Shown here: positions 48,231 to 57,664 of the stretch, in pieces | How the letters are laid out: each line of letters begins with the position of its first letter | How positions within the stretch are numbered: position 1 is the stretch's first letter | DNA from: Lathyrus oleraceus | Lineage: Eukaryota > Streptophyta > Magnoliopsida > Fabales > Fabaceae | Direction of reading: 5' to 3' | DNA length: 64,000 nt | Assembly: GCF_024323335.1 (NCBI RefSeq) | Contig: NC_066581.1 | Coordinates: forward strand, 296,439,536-296,503,535 | Position numbers and translations under genes: made by a program | Notes under the pieces: model-generated | What the model was told of the DNA's origin: nothing | The model's database searches: none | Seen by the model: only the letters and a program-made list of their open reading frames with translations

Positions 48231-49299
48231 TGTAAGAACAAAAATTGTTCTACAACAGATTCCATGATTTTGATGATAACAAAGGATGAAACCAAAAATG
48301 GCACCCTAACGAAAAGTTTCTAAGTGTGCAGGGTTCTAAAGAAAGAAGAAACAAATCTGATGATGTCATCAGATGCAAAACAAGATCAGATGCAAAATCT
48401 CAAGTATCAGAAGCATCTAAAGAAGAATCTCATTCAAGAAACTCTAACTCTGGACAAAACTACAAAAGTATCAGAAGCATCTGAACATGAAGTAAAGTCT
48501 AGAAGCTCTGATTCTGGAGAAATGTTATCAGCGCTATCTGAACTTTCAAGAAATAACATCAGAAGCAAGATTCTCCAGAAACACGAAGACTCTAATCAGA
48601 ATTGATAATCATGATGAAGTAACGTTTAAGCTAAGTTAAAGTTCTGCAAATGGATTTCCTCAATTAGAAAGAGACGTTAATCTCCACTTCCAAGAGAGAA
48701 GATACTAATTGTGGTAAGAAGTCACTTCTAAGAGAAAAAGTCTACTGCAGAAGCTATTAATGGAATGGCGTAACTACATCTCAATATCCAACAGATTCAA
48801 CGCTACTTCAACTCTACTTCAACTCCTATAAATAGAAGAAGAAATCTCATTCAAAAAAAACAACGAAATCACTAGCCAAAACTATACTGAAATCATATCA
48901 CGCTCAAGAAAAACATCTTTGTTCTTCAAAGATTTTCACTAAGCTTTTGCTTATCAAGTGAAAAATTTGTTCTTAAGTTTGTAATATTTGCTTTCTTAGA
49001 AGCACTCTAGATTACACATCTTGTATCTATTTTTTATTTGATTTCCTCAAGTGACTCTTTGTAGTCTGTAGACTTGAGAGGACTAAGAGATTTTCTTCTC
49101 TCTTAGGGGTTGTTTGTAATCTTTCAAGATTAGTGGATTAAGTCCTTGTTGAAGGCGAAATCACCTTGGCCGGGTGGACTGGAGTAGCTTTGTGTTATAA
49201 GCGAACCAGTATAAAATCATTGTGTGATTTCATTTTTGCAAAAGCGCTTATTTTTTCAAAACAATTCAAACCCCCCCTTTCTTGTTTTTCTCACCTTCA
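48231..49299 (+). repeat. 5' LTR of Sirevirus
   Basis: TATA box CCTATAAATAG at 48825-48835. Pairs with 57665-58734. A 93-codon ORF occurs identically in both LTRs and is not considered a gene. Confidence 0.96.
48827..48834 (+). promoter_or_regulatory. LTR TATA box (TATAAATA)
   Basis: A textbook TATA box about 470 bp before the LTR end, in the coding direction. The same box is at 58261-58268 in the 3' LTR. It should drive the genomic RNA. Confidence 0.75.
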
Positions 49300-49301
49300 A
49301 T

Positions 49302-49313
49302 TGGTATCAGAGC
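49302..49313 (+). promoter_or_regulatory. Primer-binding site, initiator tRNA-Met type
   Basis: TGGTATCAGAGC begins two bases after the 5' LTR, the standard copia primer site. Confidence 0.95.
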
Positions 49314-49381
49314 TCCGGCTCTGTTATTGATTTTCTAATCAAACACTTAACCGTGTAGAGAGATCCAGTACGAGAAAAACA

Positions 49382-51181
49382 ATGGCCCACTCAAATGAGA
49401 AAGATTCTTACAATGCCAAGCCTCATGTTTTTGATGGAGAAAAGTTTGATTACTGGAAAGATAGAATCGAAAGTTTCTTTCTGGGTTATGATGCTGACCT
49501 CTGGGACATTGTCACAGATGGATACACACCTCCAGTCTTGAATGGAGCTGAAGTTCCCAGAAGTAAGATGTCAGATGATCAGAAACGAGCTTTCAAGAAT
49601 CATCACAAGGCCAGAACCATACTCCTAAATGCTATATCTTATAACGAGTATGAAAAGATCACCAACAGAGAGACTGCCAAAGATATACTAGATTCTCTGA
49701 AGATGACCCATGAAGGAAACTCCCAAGTCAAGGAGACGAAGGCTCTGGCGCTGATCCAGAAATATGAAGCCTTCAAGATGGAAGATGATGAAGCTATAGA
49801 AGCTATGTTTTCCAGATTTCAAACTCTTATTGCAGGTCTTAAAGTGCTAGACAAAGGATACACGACTGCAGATCATGTTAAGAAGATAGTCAGAAGTCTG
49901 CCAAAGAAATGGAGACCAATGGTTACTGCTCTGAAGTTATCAAAGGATCTGAACAATATCAGCCTTGAAGAACTTGTTAGTTCTCTCAGAAGCCATGAGA
50001 TAGAACTAGAGGAGGATGAGCCTCAGAAAAGAAACAAGTCAGTGGCGCTGAAGTCCAGACCTGAAAGACGGAAGTCAGACAGAACCAAAGCCCTTCAAGC
50101 AGAAACTGCAGACACTGATGACTCTGAATCTGAAGACTCTGATGATGAAGAAGAACTGTCCCTACTAACCAGAAGAGTTAAGCAACTCTGGAAAAGAAGG
50201 AACAACAACAACTTCAGAAGATCAAGACCCAGAGGGGATCGATCAGAGTCAACTTCAAAAGGTAAACCTAATAAAGATATTACCTGTTTTGAATGTAAAG
50301 AAACAGGTCATTACAGAAATGAATTCCCCAAGCTGAAGAAAGATAACCCTAGAAAAGAAAGCTTCAAGAAGAATACCTTCAGAACAAAGAAAGGATTAAT
50401 GGCCACCTGGGACGATAGTGAATCAGGATCATCAGAATCTGACTCTGATGAACAAGCCAACGTAGCATTTATGGCTACCACATCCAGCAGCTCAGATGAA
50501 GAATCTGAAGAGGTATTTTCTGAACTTTCTAGATCTGACTTAGAATCATGTTTATCAGAAACTCTTACCTCTCTTCAGAAATTAAAACAAAAAGTTAAAG
50601 ACATTAAAGGCCTTCTTAAAGCAAAATCTGAAGTATGTAGTAGACTTGAGACAACAATTCTAGCACGAGATGATACTATCAGATCTCTAACGATAGAAAG
50701 AGATGGAGCTAGAACAAAAAGCTTAGAATTAGAAGAAACGTTGTCTCAAGCACCACAAACTTCAAATGAAATTATTTATAAATATGAAGAAGCCTTTCAA
50801 CAATTTCTGAAGAATGGGATAGATAGGAGTATTATGGCATCCATGATTTATGGAGTAAGTCAGAATAATAAAAGGGGAATTGGATATGATCCTGAGAAAG
50901 ATAAACCATCTACAAGTGATCAAATTAAATCTCCTTTTTCATACCACTACACACACACACAAGAAAACAAATTTAAAAATGCTAGAAGACCCAAAGTTGT
51001 AAGAAACTCTGGGAAAACTAATCTGAAAGGACCCAAGAGATTCTGGGTACCGAAAGATAAGATCATCTATGTTGCAGATATCCTATGCAGCAAAGTTCAG
51101 ACACCAATCATGGTACCTGGACTCTGGATGCTCGCGACATATGACGGGAAGAAAGTCTATGTTCCAAAGCCTGGAACTTAA
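49382..51181 (+). CDS. Sirevirus gag
   Basis: 599 codons from the first ATG after the primer site. The N-terminus 'KPHVFDGEKFDYWKDRIESF' and 'LWDIVTDGY' are the standard start of copia gag (DUF4219/UBN2). The capsid-like core follows, with 'ALIQKYEAFKMEDDEAIEAMFSRFQTLIAGL'. A basic/acidic linker and zinc knuckle start at residue 302: C302, C305 and H310 are present, but position 315, which should be Cys, is Phe (TTC at 50324-50326). The C-terminal part is acidic and coiled, typical of long Sirevirus gags. The frame runs past the protease start in the other frame and ends at 51181. Gag packages the RNA. The broken knuckle may reduce RNA binding, or another copy may supply gag. Confidence 0.92.
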   Translation: MAHSNEKDSYNAKPHVFDGEKFDYWKDRIESFFLGYDADLWDIVTDGYTPPVLNGAEVPRSKMSDDQKRAFKNHHKARTILLNAISYNEYEKITNRETAKDILDSLKMTHEGNSQVKETKALALIQKYEAFKMEDDEAIEAMFSRFQTLIAGLKVLDKGYTTADHVKKIVRSLPKKWRPMVTALKLSKDLNNISLEELVSSLRSHEIELEEDEPQKRNKSVALKSRPERRKSDRTKALQAETADTDDSESEDSDDEEELSLLTRRVKQLWKRRNNNNFRRSRPRGDRSESTSKGKPNKDITCFECKETGHYRNEFPKLKKDNPRKESFKKNTFRTKKGLMATWDDSESGSSESDSDEQANVAFMATTSSSSDEESEEVFSELSRSDLESCLSETLTSLQKLKQKVKDIKGLLKAKSEVCSRLETTILARDDTIRSLTIERDGARTKSLELEETLSQAPQTSNEIIYKYEEAFQQFLKNGIDRSIMASMIYGVSQNNKRGIGYDPEKDKPSTSDQIKSPFSYHYTHTQENKFKNARRPKVVRNSGKTNLKGPKRFWVPKDKIIYVADILCSKVQTPIMVPGLWMLATYDGKKVYVPKPGT

Positions 51182-54149
51182 AGATGCTGGCTTCGTAGGC
51201 TTCGGAGGAGATCAGAAAGGAAGGATCAGAGGCTCCGGAACTATTGGTAACGGTACTCTTCCCTCTATATCTGATGTTCTTTATGTAGAAGGATTAATGC
51301 ATAACTTGTTATCCATAAGTCAATTAAGTGATAACGGTTATGATGTAATCTTTAATCAAAAAACGTGTAAAGCTATTAATCAGAACGATGGCTCTGTCCT
51401 TTTCACAGGCAAGAGGAAAAACAACATTTATAAAATTAATCTTTCTGATTTAAAAGATCAAAATGTTAAATGTTTAATGTCAGTTCACGAAGAGCAATGG
51501 GTATGGCATAGACGCTTAGGCCACATTAGCATGAGAAAACTTTCTCAGCTAACTAAACTTGAGTTAGTCAGAGGCTTACCTAAACTGAAGTTTTCTTCAG
51601 ATGCTCTGTGTGAAGCTTGTCAAAAAGGAAAGTTTTCAAAAACATCTTTTAAAAAGAAAAATGTTGTTTCTACCTCTAAGCCTCTGGAGCTTCTTCACAT
51701 TGACTTATTTGGTTCTGTGAAAACAGCATCAGTCAATGGAAAGAAGTATGGACTAGTAATCGTTGATGATTACAGCCGCTGGACATGGGTAAAATTCCTA
51801 AAGCACAAGAGTGAGTCTCACTCTGTATTCACCAGTTTCTGTTCTAAAGTGCAAAAAGAATTTGACTCTAAAATTGTTAGAGTCAGAAGTGATCATGGTG
51901 GAGAATTTGAAAATAAAGATTTTGAAGAACTATTTGATTCTAATGGAATATCCCATGATTTCTCCTGTCCTAGAACTCCACAACAAAATGGAGTTGTAGA
52001 GAGGAAGAATAGGACACTCCAAGAAATGGCCAGAACCATGATCAATGAAACAAATGTAGCAAAGCACTTTTGGGCAGAAGCTGTAAATACAGCGTGTTAC
52101 ATTCAGAATAGAATCTCTATTAGACCTATTCTGGATAAGACTCCCTATGAACTGTGTAAGGGAAGAAAACCCAACATTTCATATTTTCATCCTTTTGGAT
52201 GCATTTGTTTTATATTAAATACTAAAGAACATCTGAACAAGTTTGATTCCAAAGCACAGAAAGGTATTATGTTAGGATACTCAGAACGCTCTAAAGGCTA
52301 TAGAGTATACAACACAGAAACCAAAATTGTGGAGGAATCAATTCATGTTAGATTTGATGATAAGCTTGACCCTGAAAAGTCAAAGCTAGTTGAAAAGTTT
52401 GCAGATTTAGAGATCACTCTGGTAGAATCTGAGAAAACTCCAGAAGCAACTGTCACTCCAGACTCTAAAGAAATTAAATCTCCAGAAATTCCAAGGAAAG
52501 TTAAAAGTCGTATTAACGTATCTGAAGATTTGATTCTGGGAAACAAGAACGAACCCGTCAGAACCAGATCTACCTTCAGAACTTCTGAAGATATTCCTCT
52601 GGGACTAGTCTCTCTGATCGAGCCTATGTCTTGTGATGAAGCACTTCAGGATAACGATTGGGTGGCAGCTATGCAAGAAGAGTTAGATCAATTCTCCAAG
52701 AATGATGTCTGGGATCTCGTTCCAAAACCCAGAGGCACTCATGTCATTGGAACCAGATGGGTTTTTAGAAACAAACTGAACGAGAAAGGAGAAGTTGTCA
52801 GAAACAAAGCTCGACTGGTAGCTCAAGGTTATAGTCAACAAGAAGGTATTGATTATAATGAAACTTTTGCTCCAGTCGCGAGGTTAGAATCTATTCGTCT
52901 TCTTGTATCTTTTGCTATTAATCATTCTATCAAATTATACCAAATGGATGTCAAGAGTGCATTTCTTAATGGTTATATTTCAGAAGAAGTGTATGTTAAT
53001 CAACCTCCAGGTTTTGAAAATTCAAACTTTCCAGAACATGTTTTCAAACTTAAGAAATCCTTATATGGACTTAAACAAGCTCCCAGAGCTTGGTATGAAC
53101 GTCTGAGCAATTTTCTTCTGGAACAAAATTTTATCAGAGGGAAAGTTGATTCTACACTCTTCTGTAAAAACCTTAATAATGATCTCATGATATGCCAAAT
53201 TTATGTTGATGATATTATTTTTGGTTCTGCTAATATCTCTGTTTGCCAAGAATTTTCTAAGTTAATGCAGGCAGAATTTGAAATGAGTTTAATGCAAGAA
53301 CTAAAGTTCTTTCTGGGAATTCAAATCAATCAAACCTCAGAAGTCACGTACATTCATCAAAGCAAGTACATTAAAGACGTTCTGAAGAAGTTTGATATGA
53401 CTGAATGCAAATCTGCAAAAACTCCTATGCATCCAACTTGCATTTTGGAGAAGGAAGAGGTAAGCAACAAGGTTTGTCAGAAGCTCTATCGAGGTATGAT
53501 AGGCTCTCTTCTCTATCTGACTGCTACTCGTCCTGATATTCTCTTTAGCGTCTGTCTTTGTGCCAGATTCCAATCAGATCCTAGAGAATCTCATTTAACA
53601 GCTGTTAAGAGAATTCTTAAGTATCTGAAAGGAACTCCTAACCTGGGCCTGATGTATGAGAAAACATCAGAGTATAGGCTTTCTGGTTATTGTGATGCAG
53701 ATTATGCAGGAGATAGAATAGAACGTAAAAGCACATCTGGAAATTGCCAGCTTCTGGGAAACAATTTAATCTCCTGGGCTAGCAAAAGACAGTCAACAAT
53801 TGCTCTATCAACTGCAGAAGCAGAATACATCTCAGCATCACTGTGCACAACTCAGATGCTCTGGATGAAGCATCAGCTAGAAGATCTCCAGATATTTGAG
53901 AGTAACATTCCTATCTTTTGTGATAATACTGCTGCTATTTGTTTAAGTAAGAATCCCATTCTACATTCCAGAGCCAAACACATAGAAATAAAACATCATT
54001 TTATTAGAGACTATGTTCAGAAAGGGATAGTAACGCTGAAGTTCATTGATACAGAACATCAATGGGCAGATATCTTTACTAAGCCTCTAGCTGAAGATAG
54101 ATTTCTTTTTATCTTAGAAAATCTGAACATTAAAAATTGTCCTGAGTAA
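51027..54149 (+). CDS. Sirevirus pol (protease, integrase, reverse transcriptase, RNase H)
   Basis: The frame is open from 51027 (first ATG 51069) and lies +1 relative to gag, overlapping it by 155 bp. Numbering from 51069: protease WYLDSGCSRHMTG at 15-27; integrase zinc-binding 'WHRRLGH' and 'CEACQKGK'; core with 'HIDLFG', 'IVDDYSRWTW', 'RSDHGGEFEN' and 'NGVVERKNRTLQEMARTM' (D, D, E present). RT has 'DVKSAFLNG', 'KSLYGLKQAPRAWY' and YVDD at about 712-715. RNase H has 'GYCDADYAGD', 'ALSTAEAEYIS' and 'HIEIKHHFIRD', with the end 'DIFTKPLAEDRF'. No stop interrupts it, and all catalytic blocks are visible. Its translation needs a +1 shift, a spliced message, or a correct-frame parent copy. Confidence 0.95.
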   Translation, partial: KDPRDSGYRKIRSSMLQISYAAKFRHQSWYLDSGCSRHMTGRKSMFQSLELKDAGFVGFGGDQKGRIRGSGTIGNGTLPSISDVLYVEGLMHNLLSISQLSDNGYDVIFNQKTCKAINQNDGSVLFTGKRKNNIYKINLSDLKDQNVKCLMSVHEEQWVWHRRLGHISMRKLSQLTKLELVRGLPKLKFSSDALCEACQKGKFSKTSFKKKNVVSTSKPLELLHIDLFGSVKTASVNGKKYGLVIVDDYSRWTWVKFLKHKSESHSVFTSFCSKVQKEFDSKIVRVRSDHGGEFENKDFEELFDSNGISHDFSCPRTPQQNGVVERKNRTLQEMARTMINETNVAKHFWAEAVNTACYIQNRISIRPILDKTPYELCKGRKPNISYFHPFGCICFILNTKEHLNKFDSKAQKGIMLGYSERSKGYRVYNTETKIVEESIHVRFDDKLDPEKSKLVEKFADLEITLVESEKTPEATVTPDSKEIKSPEIPRKVKSRINVSEDLILGNKNEPVRTRSTFRTSEDIPLGLVSLIEPMSCDEALQDNDWVAAMQEELDQFSKNDVWDLVPKPRGTHVIGTRWVFRNKLNEKGEVVRNKARLVAQGYSQQEGIDYNETFAPVARLESIRLLVSFAINHSIKLYQMDVKSAFLNGYISEEVYVNQPPGFENSNFPEHVFKLKKSLYGLKQAPRAWYERLSNFLLEQNFIRGKVDSTLFCKNLNNDLMICQIYVDDIIFGSANISVCQEFSKLMQAEFEMSLMQELKFFLGIQINQTSEVTYIHQSKYIKDVLKKFDMTECKSAKTPMHPTCILEKEEVSNKVCQKLYRGMIGSLLYLTATRPDILFSVCLCARFQSDPRESHLTAVKRILKYLKGTPNLGLMYEKTSEYRLSGYCDADYAGDRIERKSTSGNCQLLGNNLISWASKRQSTIALSTAEAEYISASLCTTQMLWMKHQLEDLQIFESNIPIFCDNTAAICLSKNPILHSRAKHIEIKHHFIRDYVQKGIVTLKFIDTEHQWADIFTKPLAEDRFLFILENLNIKNCPE

Positions 54150-54507
54150 TATTTGGCTCTGAACATGTAAAATGAGACTCTGATAAAAACAAATACACTT
54201 CTGCCTCTGACTCTGATACTTCTACCAAGTTAAGAAGATATCTGAGTTAGAAATCTTCAGAAATCCTTTGGTATTCCTGAAGATCAGATACATCAACACG
54301 TGGGGAACATGCGTCTAACCCTAGAACTTCTAGACAGCTGTCAAAAGAAATCAAAGGTCAGAACGCTTGAAATCTCCTCGAGCAGTGTGCGTACTGTTGG
54401 GATTAGACATTCATTAATGAGCTGTAATCATTTTTCCCCCAAACGTGCTATTTTGGTTTTTGTGCTAACGCTGGTATGTGTGTCGTTTTGCATGTGTTTT
54501 TACCCTT

Positions 54508-54519
54508 AGTATATAAACA
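54508..54519 (+). promoter_or_regulatory. Possible private promoter of the third ORF (AGTATATAAACA)
   Basis: A TATA-box-like sequence 108 bp before the third ORF's ATG. It is followed by pyrimidine-rich CTTTCTCTCACTTTTCACAC and AAAACCCTAAACCCTC, which look like a plant transcription start and 5' UTR. It lies between pol and the third ORF, where no other function is known to me. Confidence 0.45.
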
Positions 54520-54626
54520 CTTTCTCTCACTTTTCACACTTATCACTCTCACTCACTCTAAAACCCTAAACCCTCTCTCGAAGTTTTCTCTGCAACTCTC
54601 TCAGTTCTTCATCTTCTTCATCAACA

Positions 54627-57182
54627 ATGGACGCTCAACAACAAGAACTCTTCAACCATTCTCAACAAGTGGAATCTAGTTCCAATCCCCAAACCTCAAA
54701 CACTCAAACACCCATGGTTATAGGCGTCACCACGACCCCAGTCTATCAAGAACCTCACATCTTGGAACGTGAACAACACATTCATCTTTCAACTCCCTTT
54801 GAAGGTTTGGATGTACTGTGTGAATCACTGGTGGATTTTGAGAACTTGAGAAGAAACGGTGTTGATCTTACTGAAGATCTTCGCAAGCAAGGTTGGGAAA
54901 CCTACTTCGACAGGCTTTATGGTCCAATCTATCCTCTTCTGGTGAAGGAATTCTGGAGATGTGCAGATGCTGATGACCAGTTCATTGTCTCGTTTGTTCT
55001 GGGTGTGAAGATTGTCATCACTGAAGCATCAATAGCTTCCTTGCTAAACATGGAGAAAGCTGGAGGTAAAAGGATTTACAACATTCCTCCAAGGTCCAAG
55101 CGCATCACAGAAGTCATTAACCCTACAATCTTCAAAGCAAATGTTGAAGGAAACCCCTCTAAGAACAAGGAGCTTCATCAGAACCTCCGAGTTTGGCTGA
55201 AGATTATTCTGGGAACAATCCATCATCGTCCAGCCTCCAACTCTTCAGATTACATAAATGCTGATCAGAAATGCATCCTTTACTGTATTCAGAAGGGTAT
55301 CCCGATCAACCTCCCTGTTCTCCTCTTCAGATATCTGAGGGATTCAGTCAGAGAAACCAGGAATAACATGAAGCCCAGATCCTACATTCCTCTGGGTAGA
55401 TTGCTCTCTGACATCTTCATTGAGCATGGGCTGGTAGATGCTCTGGAGAAGACCAGATGTATGGATGATCTGGCAATTGACGTGGGAAAGCCTCTGAATG
55501 CCAGAAACCTGAAGAGTATGGGAATCATCAAAGACATTAGAGTCAAGCCCACTATGAATGTGACCTGGGAAGCTCTGAAAGATCAGAGGAAGATGCCTCA
55601 TGGCCTTGAAAGGTTCTTCAAGAATGAACCCAGAGATGCCATTGCTATCTACCTTCAGGATCGTCTGGATGAAGGCATTGATATTTCTGATTTCCGCCTT
55701 GAAGACTGTCTGGACTCTGTAGAAGATTTGGTCAGATACAAAAGAGGTCTTTCTGAGAAGAAGATAGCTGAGGAAGCAAGGAAGGCAAAGAAACCCAGAC
55801 TTGGAGAATCTTCTGGAACCAAAGCTCCTCTGAAAATCTCTTCTTCTGGTAAGTCTATTCCTCCTGTTACTTCTGTAATACCTATGATGGCCTCTTCTAC
55901 TCCTCTCCCAACACCTCCAATATTTACAACCTCTGAAATCCCTCCTTCAACCATCAGAACCTCTCAACCTCCACCTGTTCTAAAAATTGCTCGTAATTTC
56001 ACAACAACCTCTGACCCTAATCAACTACATCACCACAGCTCTTCCTCATCCTCTGAATATGAATCACCCCCTTACCTTTCCCCTTCTTCTGACCAAGAGT
56101 TATCTGATCATGAGTCCTCTGATCAAGAACACTCTGACCCTGAATCCCCAACAATAGCTGAAATTTATGCTAAAAATTTCGCTCCACAACCCACAAAACA
56201 ATCTGAAGTAACCTCCACCCTCCGAACTTCTCTTCCACAACAAACAACCACCATCTCCTCTGAAAATCAAACTTCACTTCCACCACAACAAACAACCACC
56301 ACACCCTCTGAAACCCAACCATCTGAAACTCAACCATCTGATCCCATCACCTCTGATATCACCCCACCAAAAATTCCCGCTGTACCTGAAGCAGACTCTA
56401 ACCCTTCAGACCTCAATCCACTATATGCTTCATCCCCTAGTCTTCAACCAGACGCAGATTCTGAACTTCAAGCAGAATCTGAACCTCAACAATCTGAACC
56501 TCAACCTCTAAATCTCAGCCCTCAAAACTCTCCACCTCATTCACCTGAACCTGAACCTAAACTTACCACACCTACCCTTGAGGAGGCCATTATACAGGTT
56601 GCAGAAGCTTCAGTCCAGAAGATCAAGTCTCTGGCTAAAAACTCTGAAGTTAGTGATGATCCTACATCTGTTAGGACACACTGGAACAGAGTCATTAGTT
56701 GGATGACCTCTGAGTCTTATAGGCTGAAGAGTATCTCTGAACAAGTCAGAAATGGCTACATCAGAGACTCTGAGGAAAGACTCCAAGAGAGACTGGCTAG
56801 AGAAGCTGAGGCCAGAAGATTAGAGGAGGAAAGATTGGCTAGGGAAGCTGAAGAAGAAGCAAAGAGGTTGGAAGAAGAACGACTGGCAAAGGAAGCAGAA
56901 CTTCTAAGGATTCAGGAAGCTGAAGCCAAGGCTAAGGCAGATGCAGAAGCCCAAGCTGCTGCTGAAGCTGAAGCTCAGCAGGCTCTGACTCAGGGGGAGT
57001 CTTCCTCTGCGATCCCTCTGATTCTTAACACTCTGAAAGAGATAAAGCAAGATCAGCAAGAGATCAAGAAAGATCAGAATGAGCTTCGTGCCAGGATGGA
57101 CAAGCAAGATGCTTTGAATGAAAACATCCAGAACATGTTTGCCATGTTGCTTCAGAGACTTCCTCCACCTCCAAACCCTTAG
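54627..57182 (+). CDS. Sirevirus third ORF ('envelope-like' protein)
   Basis: 851 codons from ATG 54627 in a good context (ACAATGG), uninterrupted. The N-terminal half (about 65-380) is the globular 'putative plant transposon protein' region: 'QGWETYFDRLYGPIYPLLVKEFW', 'KCILYCIQKGIPINLPVLLFRYL', 'NLKSMGII'. The middle (about 400-680) is rich in Ser, Thr, Pro and Gln, suggesting disorder or glycosylation. Residues about 714-790 form a long Glu/Ala/Arg coiled coil, and the C-terminus has a second short coil ending 'LLQRLPPPPNP'. No clear signal peptide or membrane span is seen, so the envelope label is by position and tradition. The function is unknown. An intact frame of this size in a young copy implies recent selection. 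Confidence 0.88.
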   Translation: MDAQQQELFNHSQQVESSSNPQTSNTQTPMVIGVTTTPVYQEPHILEREQHIHLSTPFEGLDVLCESLVDFENLRRNGVDLTEDLRKQGWETYFDRLYGPIYPLLVKEFWRCADADDQFIVSFVLGVKIVITEASIASLLNMEKAGGKRIYNIPPRSKRITEVINPTIFKANVEGNPSKNKELHQNLRVWLKIILGTIHHRPASNSSDYINADQKCILYCIQKGIPINLPVLLFRYLRDSVRETRNNMKPRSYIPLGRLLSDIFIEHGLVDALEKTRCMDDLAIDVGKPLNARNLKSMGIIKDIRVKPTMNVTWEALKDQRKMPHGLERFFKNEPRDAIAIYLQDRLDEGIDISDFRLEDCLDSVEDLVRYKRGLSEKKIAEEARKAKKPRLGESSGTKAPLKISSSGKSIPPVTSVIPMMASSTPLPTPPIFTTSEIPPSTIRTSQPPPVLKIARNFTTTSDPNQLHHHSSSSSSEYESPPYLSPSSDQELSDHESSDQEHSDPESPTIAEIYAKNFAPQPTKQSEVTSTLRTSLPQQTTTISSENQTSLPPQQTTTTPSETQPSETQPSDPITSDITPPKIPAVPEADSNPSDLNPLYASSPSLQPDADSELQAESEPQQSEPQPLNLSPQNSPPHSPEPEPKLTTPTLEEAIIQVAEASVQKIKSLAKNSEVSDDPTSVRTHWNRVISWMTSESYRLKSISEQVRNGYIRDSEERLQERLAREAEARRLEEERLAREAEEEAKRLEEERLAKEAELLRIQEAEAKAKADAEAQAAAEAEAQQALTQGESSSAIPLILNTLKEIKQDQQEIKKDQNELRARMDKQDALNENIQNMFAMLLQRLPPPPNP

Positions 57183-57351
57183 GCACTTAGGATTTATTTT
57201 TGCTTGCTTGCCTAGTGTTTTTGCTTCTGTCTTCTTTAGCTCTGATATTCTCTCGAATCTGATGTTTTGACGTCTGTTTGCCTTTGTGCTTTTTAATGAA
57301 GTGTTTTTCTCCTTATTATTCTTTTTATTTTTTATGCCTTTTTGATTATGC

Positions 57352-57664
57352 CAAAAAGGGGGAGAAATTATTAAATAGCTCTGATGAAAATTATGTCTAA
57401 AACCTTAAGCATTCTGCAACAATTGAAGAAATATTTCTGATAAAATTAGCTCTGATTAAATAATAGCTCTGATTAAATAGTTCTAACATTAAATTTAAGA
57501 AATTGCAGAAAGTTTTCAGAAATCTCTTTACTTGGAAAGCTCTGGTAAGAACTTCTGAACTCCCTAGTACTAACTCAGGGGGAGCTTTTGTCTATCTGAT
57601 CTAATATTTTTCATGTTTCATCTGATAATTTTATTTGTTTTGTCATCATCAAAAAGGGGGAGAT
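57352..57664 (+). promoter_or_regulatory. Multiple polypurine-tract motifs of the Sirevirus
   Basis: AAAAAGGGGGAGA at 57353-57366, CAGGGGGAGC at 57577-57586, and the tract next to the 3' LTR, AAAAAGGGGGAGAT, at 57651-57664. A further CAGGGGGAG lies at 56991-56999, inside the third ORF. Repeated tracts of this form are a known Sirevirus trait, and the last one should prime plus-strand DNA. Confidence 0.85.

Noticed and set aside
48324..48605. 93-codon ORF, repeated exactly at 57758-58039
   Set aside because: It lies inside both Sirevirus LTRs. The identity is that of the LTRs, and the protein has no family resemblance.
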